From: Vanrija pseudolonga
Lineage: Eukaryota; Basidiomycota; Tremellomycetes; Trichosporonales; Trichosporonaceae
Assembly: GCF_020906515.1 (NCBI RefSeq)
Contig: NC_085854.1
Span: 682,001 to 746,000 of the forward strand
Direction of reading: 5' to 3'
Length of the DNA: 64,000 bases
In this document: positions 34,650 to 47,745 of the stretch, piece by piece
Layout: every line of letters begins with the position of its first letter
Position numbering within the stretch: position 1 is the stretch's first letter
Notes under the pieces: generated by a model
Databases searched by the model: none
What the model was told of the DNA's origin: nothing
Seen by the model: the letters and a program-made list of their open reading frames with translations, nothing else
Program-made: the position numbers and the translations under genes

Positions 34650-35245
34650 CTAGAGCAGGAGCGCGCCAGCGCCGACGGCAGCAAAGACGGCAGTGACGAC
34701 CTGCCCCGCGGAAACGGAGACGGCGAGTGCGCCGGCCTTCTTCGACGCCGAGGCGGACGCAGCGGCGGACGCGTTAGCAGCCGAGCTGGCGTTCACCTTG
34801 GCGGTGGAGACGATCGACGGGGTGGAGATGGAGAGGGCGGGTGCGGACGCGGCAGACGTGGGCACCTTGGCGGTGGGGATGGCTGTAGCGTGTCAGCTCG
34901 CCTCGCCCAGTACATGCTGGCGGACTCACTCGCTCCGGCGCCATTATCGCCGCCGTTTCCACCGCCGCCACCAGCCGCGGTGGTGCCCGCCGCCGCGGTC
35001 GTAGGAGCGTCAGAGTGCGCGTGCGTCGTCGTCGAGGGCTCGGCTTCGGCCTCCGACGAGGCGGCGTGCGAGTGCGAGCTCTCGCTGGCTGCCGCCGAGG
35101 TCGTAGCCGCTGCCGACGACGACGACCCGGCGCCCGTCGTGCCTGCGCCCGTAGAGGCGGGGATCTCGGACCCACCAGCGGTGGCGGAGGTGCTCTGGGC
35201 CAGGACGGCCGAGGCGGCGAGGAGGGCGAGGAGGGCGGTGCGCAT
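34650..35245 (-). CDS. Ser/Ala/Thr-rich GPI-anchored-type cell-surface protein
   Basis: Two exons (35245-34930, 34882-34650) encode 182 residues. Signal peptide MRTALLALLAASAVLAQ, then a low-complexity mature chain of Ser, Ala, Thr and Gly with several His (ESSHSHAASSEAEAE, THAHSDAPTTAAA) and a Gly/Asn run. The C-terminus is a small-residue site followed by hydrophobic VVTAVFAAVGAGALLL, a typical GPI-attachment signal. There is no catalytic domain, so it is probably a heavily O-glycosylated wall or mucin-like protein. The spacing and style resemble the other GPI-type genes in this window (53697-55040 and 57504-58387). Confidence 0.75.
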
Positions 35246-35997
35246 GGCGACAGATAGGTGTAGTGGGTAGGTAGGTCGGCTTCCCTCGATACACCCACAC
35301 CCTTATGTATATCTCGTTCTGGAGGAGGGGTAAGCACGCAACAGGGCCAGTTGTTGACGCTTGTGGGCGCGCGCGCGCTTGGCAACTCGACTCGGCTGGA
35401 CTGGGGCGGAGGGAGGATACAGAGGCGCGGCGGCGCGGCGGCGCCACCTGCGGCGCCGCGCCACGGCTATCAGGGGATCACCCTGCGGCAGCGGGCAACT
35501 GCGGATCAAGAGACGCAGCGGCCGGCCTTGGGCATGAGTGGGGGACTACGGCTGGGGCATTGCGGCGAGCTTGATGCACGTCCGAATCTCCGGCGGACGA
35601 ACGTGCCGCCTGCCTGCCGACGCCGCGCCAACGTCGTCGCCATCCTTCGCCTCGCCACATCGCGTACCGGCTCGCGAGGGGATGCGATGCTGGCTCTGCT
35701 GGACAACAAGCATCGCCACGCGCCTAGAACCGAGAGGGAGAGATGGTGTGTACTATGCATGTGGTGGCCTGTCTGCACGCGTACCGCGAGATGTGGCGAG
35801 CCGGCCGCTTCGCTTCGTCGGTATCCCGTCCCTCGTCTCCCTCCTCGTCCTCGTCACCCTCTCCTTCCTCCCAACTTACACCTCCCCCTCCCATCCCCTC
35901 TCCACCTGCGACGTCTTCGGGGTGCTTGCAGACCGCTGCATCCCTGCAACTGCCTGGCCGCACCGCTCATAGCCCCCCTGTCCCCTCAAAAATCATC
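35246..35997. other. Intergenic region before tRNA-Pro
   Basis: About 750 bases between the start of the GPI-type gene and the tRNA. A 292-codon plus-strand open frame (35351-36229) runs through the tRNA itself and is not a gene. It is C/T-rich at 35830-35930. Confidence 0.45.
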
Positions 35998-36079
35998 GCG
36001 TCCATGGTGCAGTGGTAGCATTTCCGTTTTGGGCGAAGCTGATTACGGGAGGTCCTGGGTTCAAACCCCAGTGGACGCC
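35998..36079 (+). tRNA. tRNA-Pro(UGG) with a ~10-nt intron
   Basis: A full cloverleaf can be drawn. The acceptor stem GCGTCCA/TGGACGC is perfect over 7 bp. The D-arm is GTGC..GTAGC-like with AGTGGTA loop. Anticodon stem TCCGT pairs with ACGGG (one T-G wobble). The T-arm CTGGG-TTCAAAC-CCCAG is perfect. The discriminator is C, as in eukaryotic tRNA-Pro. Between the anticodon stem halves are 17 bases. Removing about 10 (CGAAGCTGAT) after position 37 leaves the loop TTTGGGT with anticodon TGG and G37, the usual proline pattern. The B-box GGTTCAAAC is canonical. Confidence 0.9.
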
Positions 36080-36081
36080 TC

Positions 36082-36085
36082 TTTT
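36082..36085 (+). terminator. RNA polymerase III T-run terminator after tRNA-Pro
   Basis: TTTT three bases beyond the tRNA 3' end, the expected minimal Pol III terminator. The rest of the 313-base stretch to the aminodeoxychorismate synthase stop at 36393 shows no gene. Confidence 0.75.
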
Positions 36086-36392
36086 GCGTGCGCGGAGGGC
36101 GGGGGCGAGTGGGTGCGGGGAGTGCGTATGGGTGGTATGGGGAGGGAAGCAAATGGGGAGCGTGGCAGGGAAGCTGAAAACTGGTGTTTGTGGCGGTGCC
36201 CCGCATTCACTCGTCTTTTGGTGTGGTGAGGCTCGAGATTCGCGGCGTGTTCTTTTGTCCTTCGCAGCCTCGGTCTGGCGGCACCGCTGACGCGGTACCG
36301 CTCCAGCGCCGCCCATGAGCAATGTAGTTCGTATTATGCTATCAGAGGCTAATGCAGGTCTAACCTCCCTCTCGCCTCACGCCTCACACCCC

Positions 36393-39148
<2,756 letters not shown>

Positions 39149-39404
39149 GTCGCCTGTCTGCCCCTGTGCAGTGTGATGCGAGGCAAGAATGCAAACCAGG
39201 CCAGCAGCAGGAGGATGACGTTCTGAAAAATCAAGTCGACGGTGACCAACGAGCCCGGCATCGCGGCGGGATCCGAAAGTCTTGGGCAAGCAGGGGGCCC
39301 CGGATTGGACATTCCAGCACCTGGCTTTCAACAACGACGCCGAGGACACATATTTCCAACAACAACGCTGAGCGAGAGTATATCGTGCACGACGCGCCGG
39401 CCCC
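39149..39404. promoter_or_regulatory. Divergent promoter shared by two folate genes
   Basis: 256 bases between the start codons of aminodeoxychorismate synthase (minus) and 5-formyltetrahydrofolate cyclo-ligase (plus). Both genes must take their core promoter from here or from each other's 5' ends. An ACAACAACG-type stretch at about 39330-39370 precedes the plus-strand gene. Confidence 0.65.
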
Positions 39405-40329
39405 ATGCCCGGCCCCCACAACAACGACGACGACATGGCAGCCGTATTCGCCGACAAGGCGCTCCTGCGCAAGGGCATGCTGCGGACGCTGCGCGCGCTG
39501 ACGGAGGAGCAGCTGTCCGAGCAGTGTGAGTCGCGCGCCCGTGACACAGCTAACACTCAGCGGCGGCAGTGTTCAACGTGCTCAGGCAGCAAAAGTTCTA
39601 CCAGGAGGCGCGCAGCGTGGGGTGTTACCTGTCTATGAAGAAGGGCGAGCTGCGCACCGGCGCGATCGTCAGCGACCTGCTACAGTGTGCGTTGCGTTGT
39701 GCGTTCGAGGACGGCATGCTGATGCCGACGATCGCAGCGAACAAGGCACTGTACACCCCCTACCTGCCCCCCGCGGCCTCGCAGGCAGACCAAGATACCC
39801 CGCTCATGGAGATGTTGCGGCTCTACTCGCCCGCCGACCTCGCCGCGTGCCCGCTGGACAAGTGGGGCATCCTTGACCCTGGCACGGTGCGCCGGGACGC
39901 CGGGCACGACGGCGAGCGGCGCGAGGACGGTGGGTCGTCTACCTCTTGCTCGTGCATCATCTCCATCTGACTCGCTCGCAGTCAACGACACCTCGGCACC
40001 CGCGCTCGACCTCATCCTCGTCCCCGGCGTAGCGTTCGACGCGGCATGTAACCGCGTACGTGTTGCCCCACCCACAGACAATCCTGACCCGCAGCTTGGC
40101 CGCGGAAAGGCACACTACGACCGCTTCCTGGCCTCCTACTCGTCCACAAGGGGCAAGCCATTACTGAGTGCGTCGTGTCTATTCCCAGCAACACTGACGC
40201 CGCCCAGTCGCGCTCGCCCTCTCGCCGCAGCTCGTCGACACCCCGGTCCCCGTGACCCCGAGCGACTTTGTGCTCGACGGCGTCGTCTCGCCCTCTGGGC
40301 TTGTGTGGCGCGACGGCGCGCAGAGATAG
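39405..40329 (+). CDS. FAU1: 5-formyltetrahydrofolate cyclo-ligase (MTHFS)
   Basis: ATP-dependent conversion of 5-formyl-THF to 5,10-methenyl-THF, returning the stored folate to one-carbon metabolism. About five exons. MPGPHNNDDDMAAVFADKALLRKGM then LRALTEEQLSEQ joined to SAAVFNVLRQQKFYQEARSV, GCYLSMKKGELRTGAIV, MLMPTIAANKALYTPYLP, DLAACPLDKWGILDP, APALDLILVPGVAFD, and the diagnostic LGRGKAHYDRFL (G-x-G-x-G-x-Y-D-R). The C-terminal VALALSPQLVDTPVPVTPSD and DGVVSPSGLVWRDG complete the family pattern (Q...VP.......D.....). The first intron starts at 39526. Further in-frame Met codons (39435, 39477) could also serve as starts. Confidence 0.9.
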
Positions 40330-43280
40330 ATCCTGCGAACCCGACGGAGGGCGCCAGGGGGCCTGGCTGGCACAATGTATATATCATGAATAGGCTCAGA
40401 GTTATCTCTTTCCGGTATCGGTCTGAGTCGAGATCCGTCTGTCTCGAGGCGACTAACTCTGGCCGGGCCCGGCAGGCTCTGGCAGCGACTAACCAACTGT
40501 GCTTGCTAACTCTGGCAGCGACCAGCTCTGACAGCGGCTAGCTCTGACAGCGACTAACCACCAACTCTGGGCGCCGTTGAAACGGGTCGTCTAGACGCCT
40601 GTCTCGTTTCTCTCGAGGCTGAGACAATGCTGCCATGTTCTTACGCCACGCACTTACCAAGGCATGGAATGCTACCTGGCTAGCTGTGAGGTGGTTCGGT
40701 GGCTTGCACCAAGCCAGCCGTCTGCGTCATGATGTCTCGCTGCTGTTTTAGCGGGCGGTGCCGCCGGCGGCGGCGTCCATTGTGGGTGGCTGAGCCTATT
40801 CACCATTGATACTTCCCGGAGGCTACGGAACGGAAAGGCGCAGTGGGTCGGTCGCATTGAGTTAAGTTGCGGCTTTGCATCCCCTCTATTACCTCTACAT
40901 AAAGCAAACCTACACGCTGTTGATGCTGCTGCGCGCCAAGAACCTTGTGAGACGAGACGGATCAGCCGGTGAGAAACAATCGCTAGTGAGGGCCAGCCAG
41001 CCAGCCAGCCAGCCTCCGCAGTCAGACATGACAAGATCGCCACGGTGGCGGCGGCAGGTGTTCGCTCGCAGGCTGTCCGGAAGCATTCGCCGACCCCCGC
41101 GCCGACCTGAGGATTCCATGATCCAGGATGCGAGGCCACAGCGGGCAGAGAGGGATCGGGCAGGCAGCACAAGCAGCAGTGTTTCAGAGACCGCGAGGCG
41201 GTGGTAGGGCGGCCGACACGACCTGAGCAGGAGCAGAGCAGTCGCCACCACCTCGGAACCTTATCAGCTGGAACGACCCTTGCAAGTACGCGATGTTGAC
41301 AGTCTTCTTGGATGTGCCGTCGCTCAAAAAGGAACACGACTTCCGTCGGCCCGACGACGGATTGTCTCGTGTCGTTGAAGTTGTCGCTACTACTCAGTTG
41401 TGGCGGCGCCAGCTGCGCTGCTCGACATTATAAGGCTCAACGGTTGTTGTTGAACAATGGGTCTAGGAAACTCAGAAATGGAGGCTGGGGGAGGGAACGA
41501 CGCCGACGCCGCCGCCGTGGCGCTGGCCCGGCCTTAGTGCACTTTGTCTTCTGGGTAATGGAAAGTATCAATCAGTCAGGGCTTTCGCGTCTCGTCACTC
41601 CAGGGAGGGCAGGGAGAGGCTCTGGGTCATGGATGGTGGAGCTATGTATGTAACCCTGGCTGATGCTGGAATGCATTGGGCCCACTAGCCCCGGTTTGGG
41701 TGCGGGGCATGAAGCTGGATCTGGTGGTGGCCTGGTGGGCTGGTGGGCATGTGTGCTTGCGGCGACTCCAGCTGACGACTGCCTGTTGTACGTTATTGTG
41801 CCGATGCTAGTGCTGATGATGATATGGTGGCCGATTACGAGGTATATGAGTGGGGATGATCAATGGCCGAGCCGGAGATGAGGTTGCAGCATGGCTAGTC
41901 ACCTGTCTACTCGCCGACCGAGCGAGGCCGAGAGTCCTGCCTGCACAGACACGTCGGTGCGTGCATGCAAGAATCGCATCGACAACGACATGCACGTTGA
42001 ATGCGATGCAAGTAGTGGCCAAGGGAGGCAAGCAGGCGTGAGACGATCGCTCCCTAGCAGGTATGCATTATGGAAGGTTTAGGGGGAGTCTGCCTCAGGC
42101 AGGTGGTGGTGGCTGCCCCTGTGTGCCCATTGTTCTGGATGACGAGGAGGGACGACGAGCCGGCCTTGTCTCGTCAGTCAATAGAGAGACCCTAGGACGC
42201 TTTAGGAAAATGGGCGTAGAGCAAGGCAAGGCAGGCAGAGTTTAGCACTGGCTGGCGTCAGTCAGGCAGGCATGCTGGGCAGGCAGATGCTCGAGATAGA
42301 ATTAGGACGACCCTGTCCAAGAGCAATGGCGCCTCTGGCCGTGGCTGCCTGCTGCCTGTCTGCCTGCCTCTGGCCAGTCTGACAAGTTTCCTTTTAGTGG
42401 CGTCCTGGCGGCAAACAGGCACATTGACGACGGCGACGGCGGCGGCGGCTTCTGCAAAAACATGCCCGACAGATGCCTGCTGCTCCTCCTGCTTCTGCAG
42501 CTGTATGCAGGCAGGCAGACAGCGCGATGTATTCTTATGATCACGGACAGGACGTGTTCTTGTCCCTTCTTCTTCTTCTCAGAAAAGTGCATCGTTGGGA
42601 GGACGACGACCAAAGACGCGTCGACATCGACCACCACACTACTACGCCCTACACACGCACGCACGCCCACTACTAGCCGGCGCCATCGCGATCGCCCACC
42701 ACCACCGCGCCCTCCTCATCACCTCCTGTACACGTTCCACTGCCTAGCAGCGAGCAGTACATACGCGCACGACGCACGACGTGTGTGAACCCGCACCACT
42801 CCGCGCCCCCTCGGATCACTCTTCCACCTCGCAACAAGGAACACTGGCCATCCCGCGCCTCTGGACGTTTTGGCCTCTTTGTCTCGTCTCCGCTCTCTCG
42901 GCGGCGTACTACACTTCTCTCCGTCCCGGTGAAACAGGACCCAGGACGCAATAAACGTACACCACGGGACACCTTTTCTGTGCCCATCGCTGCGGATTGC
43001 GCCTTGTACCACCCAGACAAGGCCCCCAGGCACGCACGGATAGCAAGAAGAACAACAGCCCATATTCCTCGTCGTCATAAAGCCACACTTTGGTGACACG
43101 CGCGGTTCCAACCAACAAAGGCCGCCCCCTTCAAAGACGTAGACGAAGACCAAGACGCGGATTGATCAATAATCTTCGCTTCACAGGCGGCGACGATCCC
43201 GAAGCACACACTGTATCGTCACGACGACACGGCCAGCGCCCACCACGACGACGCCTCGGCACACAACCACGACACACAAC
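40330..43280. other. Large gene-free interval
   Basis: Nearly 3 kb with no credible gene on either strand. Open frames (for example 40672-41337 minus, 221 codons) are rich in Arg, Cys and Ser, without domains or splice-supported extension. It contains a degenerate tandem repeat (see separate entry), a CCAGCCAGCCAGCCAGCCAGCC tract near 40991-41010, GGCAGGCAGG tracts near 42220-42290, and a CTTCTTCTTCTTCTC run near 42570. The last few hundred bases are probably the leader of the gene starting at 43281. An unannotated long noncoding RNA is possible but not supported. Confidence 0.5.
40450..40570. repeat. Degenerate 16-nt tandem repeat, unit GCTCTGRCAGCGRCTA
   Basis: Four clear copies: 40476-40491, 40510-40524, 40525-40540 and 40541-40556. 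The last two are directly adjacent and differ at one base. Partial copies flank them (GCGACTAACTCTGG at about 40449, AACTCTGGG at about 40563). Spacers of AACCAACTG/ACCACCA type separate the outer copies. It lies about 120 bases after the cyclo-ligase stop. Confidence 0.75.
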
Positions 43281-44435
43281 ATGACTTCTCCTCTCCACAA
43301 GTTTCTCTTCTCCCCACCACCGTCTCCTCCTCTGGCAACAGACGCCAAGCAGGACCCAAACGCACCATTCACGCCCCTCTCGACGCTGCTTCCACCCGCC
43401 GCCGCCGACAGCGCCCCCACCGACCCAAAAGTCTCGCCGCGCACCGCCCAGCGCGGCCGCCTCGACGCGGCCAACCTCCCATCCCGCTTCTTGTCGCCCA
43501 ACACGCCGACCAACAGCATGTCCTTGATCGACGTCGAGGCCGCCAACGCTGGCGCCAAGGAGTTTAACGCCGAGGAGAAGAAGTCGCCGTCGCTCATGAA
43601 CCCGCTGCTGTCGCCCCGCCTCGCGCACTACCGCGCGACGATTCCTCGCCCCATCCTGCGCATGCTCTTCTTCGCAGTGGTGCTCTTCACCTGCGTGGCG
43701 GTGCTTGTCATCACCGACAACCGCGCCCCGGCCACCAGCGGCCCTCACGCCTACGCCCCTCCCCAGGCGACGCAGGCACGCGTCCTCCGCAAGCAGCTCG
43801 CGTTTGAGAAGAAGGGCAAGCAGGCGCCTCTTGTTGCTCGTGAGTCACTTGATTGACGGCTAGCGTGTGTGCACACACTAACACCGCCCTCAGCCAACCC
43901 GAGAACGTTCCGCCCCGACCCCCACCCGCTTCCCGAGTCGCACGAGCTTCTCGCTCTCACCTGGTTCGTCCAGGAGTCGGCGTACAACAAGCTGCCGTCC
44001 AACCTTGACCCCTCGTTCCCCCTCGACGCCGCGACCATCATTGGCCCTGTCGGCGCGTCCAAGCTCGGCGCGACGGACAGCGAGGGCGAGTGGAACTGGC
44101 TTCGCGACCTCAAGGAGGAGTTTGCCGACAGCGTCTTTGTCTGGTTTGCTGGCTCCGCGCCCCCCTTCTACGCGCTCGAGGGCATCCAGAACCGTCACGG
44201 CCAGGGCAAGCGCGTCAAGATGGTCCCGACGTCGAGCCGCCCAGACGCGCACGTCGTCCGCGGCGTCCTCTCGCGCCTGGGCTACGACCTCGACCGCGCC
44301 CCCGTGCTCATCATTGGCGGCGAGGCCATCGAGGCCACTGCCGAGCACATGGCCGAGCTCCGCGAGTCGGGCGAGCTGGGTGAAAAGCTGGCCGCTATTG
44401 GCTGGGTTGGCGCTGGCGTTCCTCCCAAGCGGTAA
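43281..44435 (+). CDS. Type II membrane protein with a cysteine-free glutaredoxin-like lumenal domain
   Basis: Two exons (43281-43839, 43894-44435) encode 366 residues. Residues 1-~125 are a Ser/Pro-rich cytosolic tail. One membrane span follows (ILRMLFFAVVLFTCVAVLVI, about 130-149), then a lumenal region. The C-terminal ~150 residues end with APVLIIGGEAIEATAEHMAE and LRESGELGEKLAAIGW, which resembles the final strand-GG-helix of glutaredoxins such as the secretory-pathway Grx6/Grx7. Where the active-site CPYC/CxxS should be, the text reads FVWFAGSAPPFYAL. The only cysteine in the whole protein is inside the membrane span. A redox role is therefore unlikely. Identification as glutaredoxin-fold is by pattern and needs a structural comparison. 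Confidence 0.75.
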
Positions 44436-44810
44436 GCCGCGGCGCCGGCAATAGAAGGACATCATGTAGGGTTCGGATCCGTCTCATTGTGAGAGTGTCA
44501 TGTTTATATCAATCAATTGTAACATATGCAGAGCATTGGTTTGAATGCGATGGCAGAGGGGGGTCGTGGGGCGGCCCTGCACCCGGAAGCGCGTCATGTT
44601 CACGGCGACGGAATCAAAATTTAAATACGTGGATTTTCGAACAGCCAGGTGAGTATCAGTACGCGACGCGTTGAACGATGTCCAGTCGAGATTCATCTTG
44701 TCGCCTGGTCGGGTCAATATAACATTTGTTCAGTCCATCTCGGCTCTTGACATTGTCCTCAACCTCATCCTCTTTGACCCGTTTGATCAATCCAGAGGAA
44801 CGGGGCAAAG
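44436..44810. promoter_or_regulatory. Intergenic region upstream of POB3
   Basis: 375 bases, relatively A/T-rich for this window (ATCAATCAATTGTAACATATG at about 44508; AATCAAAATTTAAATACG at about 44615). It should contain the 3' end of the preceding gene and the POB3 promoter. No gene seen. Confidence 0.5.
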
Positions 44811-46764
44811 ATGTCGCACGTGACATTTGACAACAGTGAGCTGCCCTACCAGATCCACGAGCTCACACCTCAGTCTTCATTGGCGAGTCCGCCGAGCTTG
44901 GGAGTGAGTCACGCCGCCGGGCGCCTTCCCTCGCCACCGATAGCTGACACAGACAAGAGCTTCGCTTCAACCCCGCTGGATTCGGCTGGAAGTCGTACAA
45001 GGACGAGAACAACACTCCTACGACGTTCAACGGCTCGGATGTCCGCGGCGCCACCTGGCTTCGGTGAGTCGAGCGTCGTCGAGCAGGGCAACAGGGCGCA
45101 GACTGACGACCCGCCCCAGTGTAGCACGCAACTTCCAGCTCCGCGTGTCCCTGAGAAGCCCCGATAAGCCGCGCGTCACCTTTGACGGCTTCAAGCGCGA
45201 CGACTTTGACAAGGTCAAGCGCACGCTCGACGAGTACTTTGGCATCAAGCTCGAGCACCGCGACATCAGTCTTAAGGGCTGGAACTGGGGCAAGGCCGAG
45301 GTTCAGAGTGGGTACTGCACACTGTATTTGAGAGAACCCACTGACGTATCAGACAATGAGATTGTTTTCGAGGTGCAGCACAAGGAGGCGTTCGAGCTGC
45401 CGCTCGCCCAGGTGGCCAACTCGAACATTGCCGGCAAGAACGAGGTCGCCATCGAGTTCACTCCCCAGCCCATCCCCGGTGTTGGCGCGCGCGAGCCCGA
45501 TGAGCTGGTTGAGATCCGCTTCTACGTCCCTGGCAAGAGCAAGAAGCCCAAGGGCAGCGATGCTGGCAGCGGCGGCGAGGAGACCGACGTCGACGAGGAG
45601 GGCAACGAGATCTCGGCCGCCGAGGCAATGCACAACCTCATCAAGCAGAAGGCCGATATCGGCGCCGCTGTGGGCGACAGCATTGTCGTCTTCGAGGACG
45701 TGCTCGTCCTCACTCCTCGTGGTCGCTTCTCGCTCGAGTTTTTCCACGAGTCGCTCCGCTTGTTAGGCAAGTCGACCGACTACCGTGTGCCGTTCAACTC
45801 GATCCACCGCATCTTCCTTCTGCCAAAGTTGGACGACCTCCACATCCAGCTTGTGCTGGGTCTCGACCCCCCTATTCGTCAGGGTGCCACTCGTTACCCC
45901 TTCCTTGTCGCCCAGTGGCCCAAGGACGAGGAGGTCGACGCCGAGCTCAACCTCGACGACGAGGAGATTGCCAAGTACCCCGACCTGCAGAAGAAGTACG
46001 AGGCGCCCACCTTCCAAGTCATCTCGCGTGTGCTCAAGTCTTTGACGGGCAAGAAGGTGACTCCCCCCGGCAGCTTCCGCAACGCCCAGGGCGTCAACGG
46101 CCTCAAGGCCAACGTCAAGGCTGTCCAGGGTGAACTCTACTTCCTCGAGAAGGGCCTCATCTTCATCGCCAAGCAGCCCATCCTCATCGACTTTAGCAAG
46201 ACGGAGAGCATTTCGTTCTCGCGTGTAGGCAGCGGTGTCGCCTCGGCGCGCACATTCGACATGCGCGTCGTCTCCAAGACGGACAGCGCCGACCACGTGT
46301 TCAGCGCCATCAGCAAGGAGGAGGTTGGCCCCATCTCTCAGTTCCTCGCCAGCAAGAATGTGCGGTTGAAGAACGAGATGGAGGATACGATGGACCTCGC
46401 CGGCGACATGGACCTGGACGACCTTTCCGACGACGACGACGCGAGCATCCCGTCCGAGGACGAGGGCCGCAAGAAGAAGAAGGGCAAAAAGGCCGAGAAG
46501 GTCCAGCCGCGCAGGGGTGCCGACGAAGAGGACGAGTCTGAGGACGAGGACTTTATGGACGAGTCGTCTGACGGCGGCTCGCCTAGCGAGTCGGACTCTG
46601 ACGACGACGGCTCTGGATTCGCGTCGGATGCGTCGGACCCGATGATGGAGGAGCTGCGCACCAAGCAGGCGGCCAAGCGCGCAAAGAACAAGAAGGCTGC
46701 GCAGAGCGGGTCTGATGACGACGCCGCACCAAAGAAGAAGAAGGCCAAGATGGACGTCGACTAG
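44811..46764 (+). CDS. POB3: FACT histone chaperone subunit Pob3 (SSRP1 homologue)
   Basis: With Spt16 forms FACT, which reorganises nucleosomes during transcription and replication. Five exons: four short 5' ones (MSHVTFDN; IFIGESAELG; KLRFNPAGFGWKSYKDENN..GATWLR; VARNFQLRVSLRSPDK..) and a long last exon. N-terminal PH-like SSRP1 domain, then FEVQHKEAFELPLAQVANSNI, VGDSIVVFEDVLVLTPRGRF, DYRVPFNSIHRIFLLPKLDD, LVLGLDPPIRQGATRYPFLV, and the Rtt106-like PH domain VQGELYFLEKGLIFI. The C-terminus is highly acidic (DDLSDDDDASIPSEDEG) and then basic (KKKKAKMDVD). There is no HMG box, as in fungal Pob3 with separate Nhp6. The first three introns are 30-60 nt. Confidence 0.95.
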
Positions 46765-47745
46765 AGAGGGCGGGTGTGAGTGTGCCGAGGCACGTTGTAG
46801 CATTATGTTATTCATCATTAGACTGGGGGTGCTACCACTCGAATGGCTCAGGTGTGGTCGGAGTTTGCTCAGGCGCAGCCACCGACGCGTCGTGGTTGCC
46901 TGGGCTGCGGTGTTTGGTTGCCGAGGTTGGAAGTGCGGAATGGGAGGGGTGCAGGAACGGGGGTTGTTTGTGTGGTGGCCGGTGGAGACCGATGTCGTCG
47001 GCGAGTGAGGCGAGTGTAGGTCAATGCAGTGTAAGTACGCAGTGTGAAGGGGCCAAAGGTGAGGGGCGAGAGGGTCGGGTGTATCACAGTGAGGAGGCTC
47101 GCACCGACAAGTATGTGCGTACGTGTTGTTGTCGTCGTCGTTTGGCAGCGGCTTGCGGCTTGACGCGCCGCCGTCGCCGCGAGCCTGGAACGTGGAACCT
47201 ATGCGGCGGGCAGTACCCCGCCCGTGTCCCCCGACCTCCGGGCGCGCAGCGTACGCGGTGGTTGCAGCTGCAGCGTGCATGCGCCTGTAGTATGTCACCG
47301 CCGTGTGTGTGCCTCGGCACGACGCGGGTTCCGTCCGACAAACGACGCCGCGAGTGGGTGTCCCCTGGTGCTGCGACTCGCGTTTCCCTGGCGGATGGGC
47401 GGGCTGGCGGGTGCGTGCACGGGGGTGAAGTGATCGACACGGTCGTCGTTGTCTGGCGGGCCCGCTTTGGCGCGCTCTGCTGCTGACTGTCTGCCACACT
47501 GCACCCACCCCCTCGAGGCACGCCCAGTGATGATGTGTTTGACTCTGGCGACGCGCCTGCTTTGCCCCCGGAGTTAAGGTTGTGTGCCCTTGTTGTTTCG
47601 TGCATGCTTTTCCATGCCCTTGTTTGTGTGTTCCTCGCTCGGTGTGAGCTGGCTTGCGTACATGCAGCAGAGTGAAGAGAATATTAAGAGGCGAGTCAAG
47701 TGCGATGCAGCAGTGCCTCTTCTTCCCCAACAACAACCCAACACC
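46765..47745. other. Intergenic region upstream of the DPBB gene
   Basis: About 980 bases. Plus-strand open frames (for example 46776-47486) and a very long minus-strand frame cross it, but neither shows a domain. I read it as POB3 3' UTR and the promoter of the secreted protein. The last 60 bases (CTCTTCTTCCCCAACAACAACCCAACACC) look like a leader. Confidence 0.45.

Noticed and set aside
35351-36229. 292-codon plus-strand frame
   Set aside because: It reads straight through tRNA-Pro and has no domain.
40672-41337. 221-codon minus-strand frame in the 3-kb gap
   Set aside because: Cys/Arg/Ser-rich translation without domain, signal peptide or introns. Weak third-position bias.
46776-47486. 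236-codon plus-strand frame after POB3
   Set aside because: No domain, low-complexity Cys/Gly/Arg content, and no leader.
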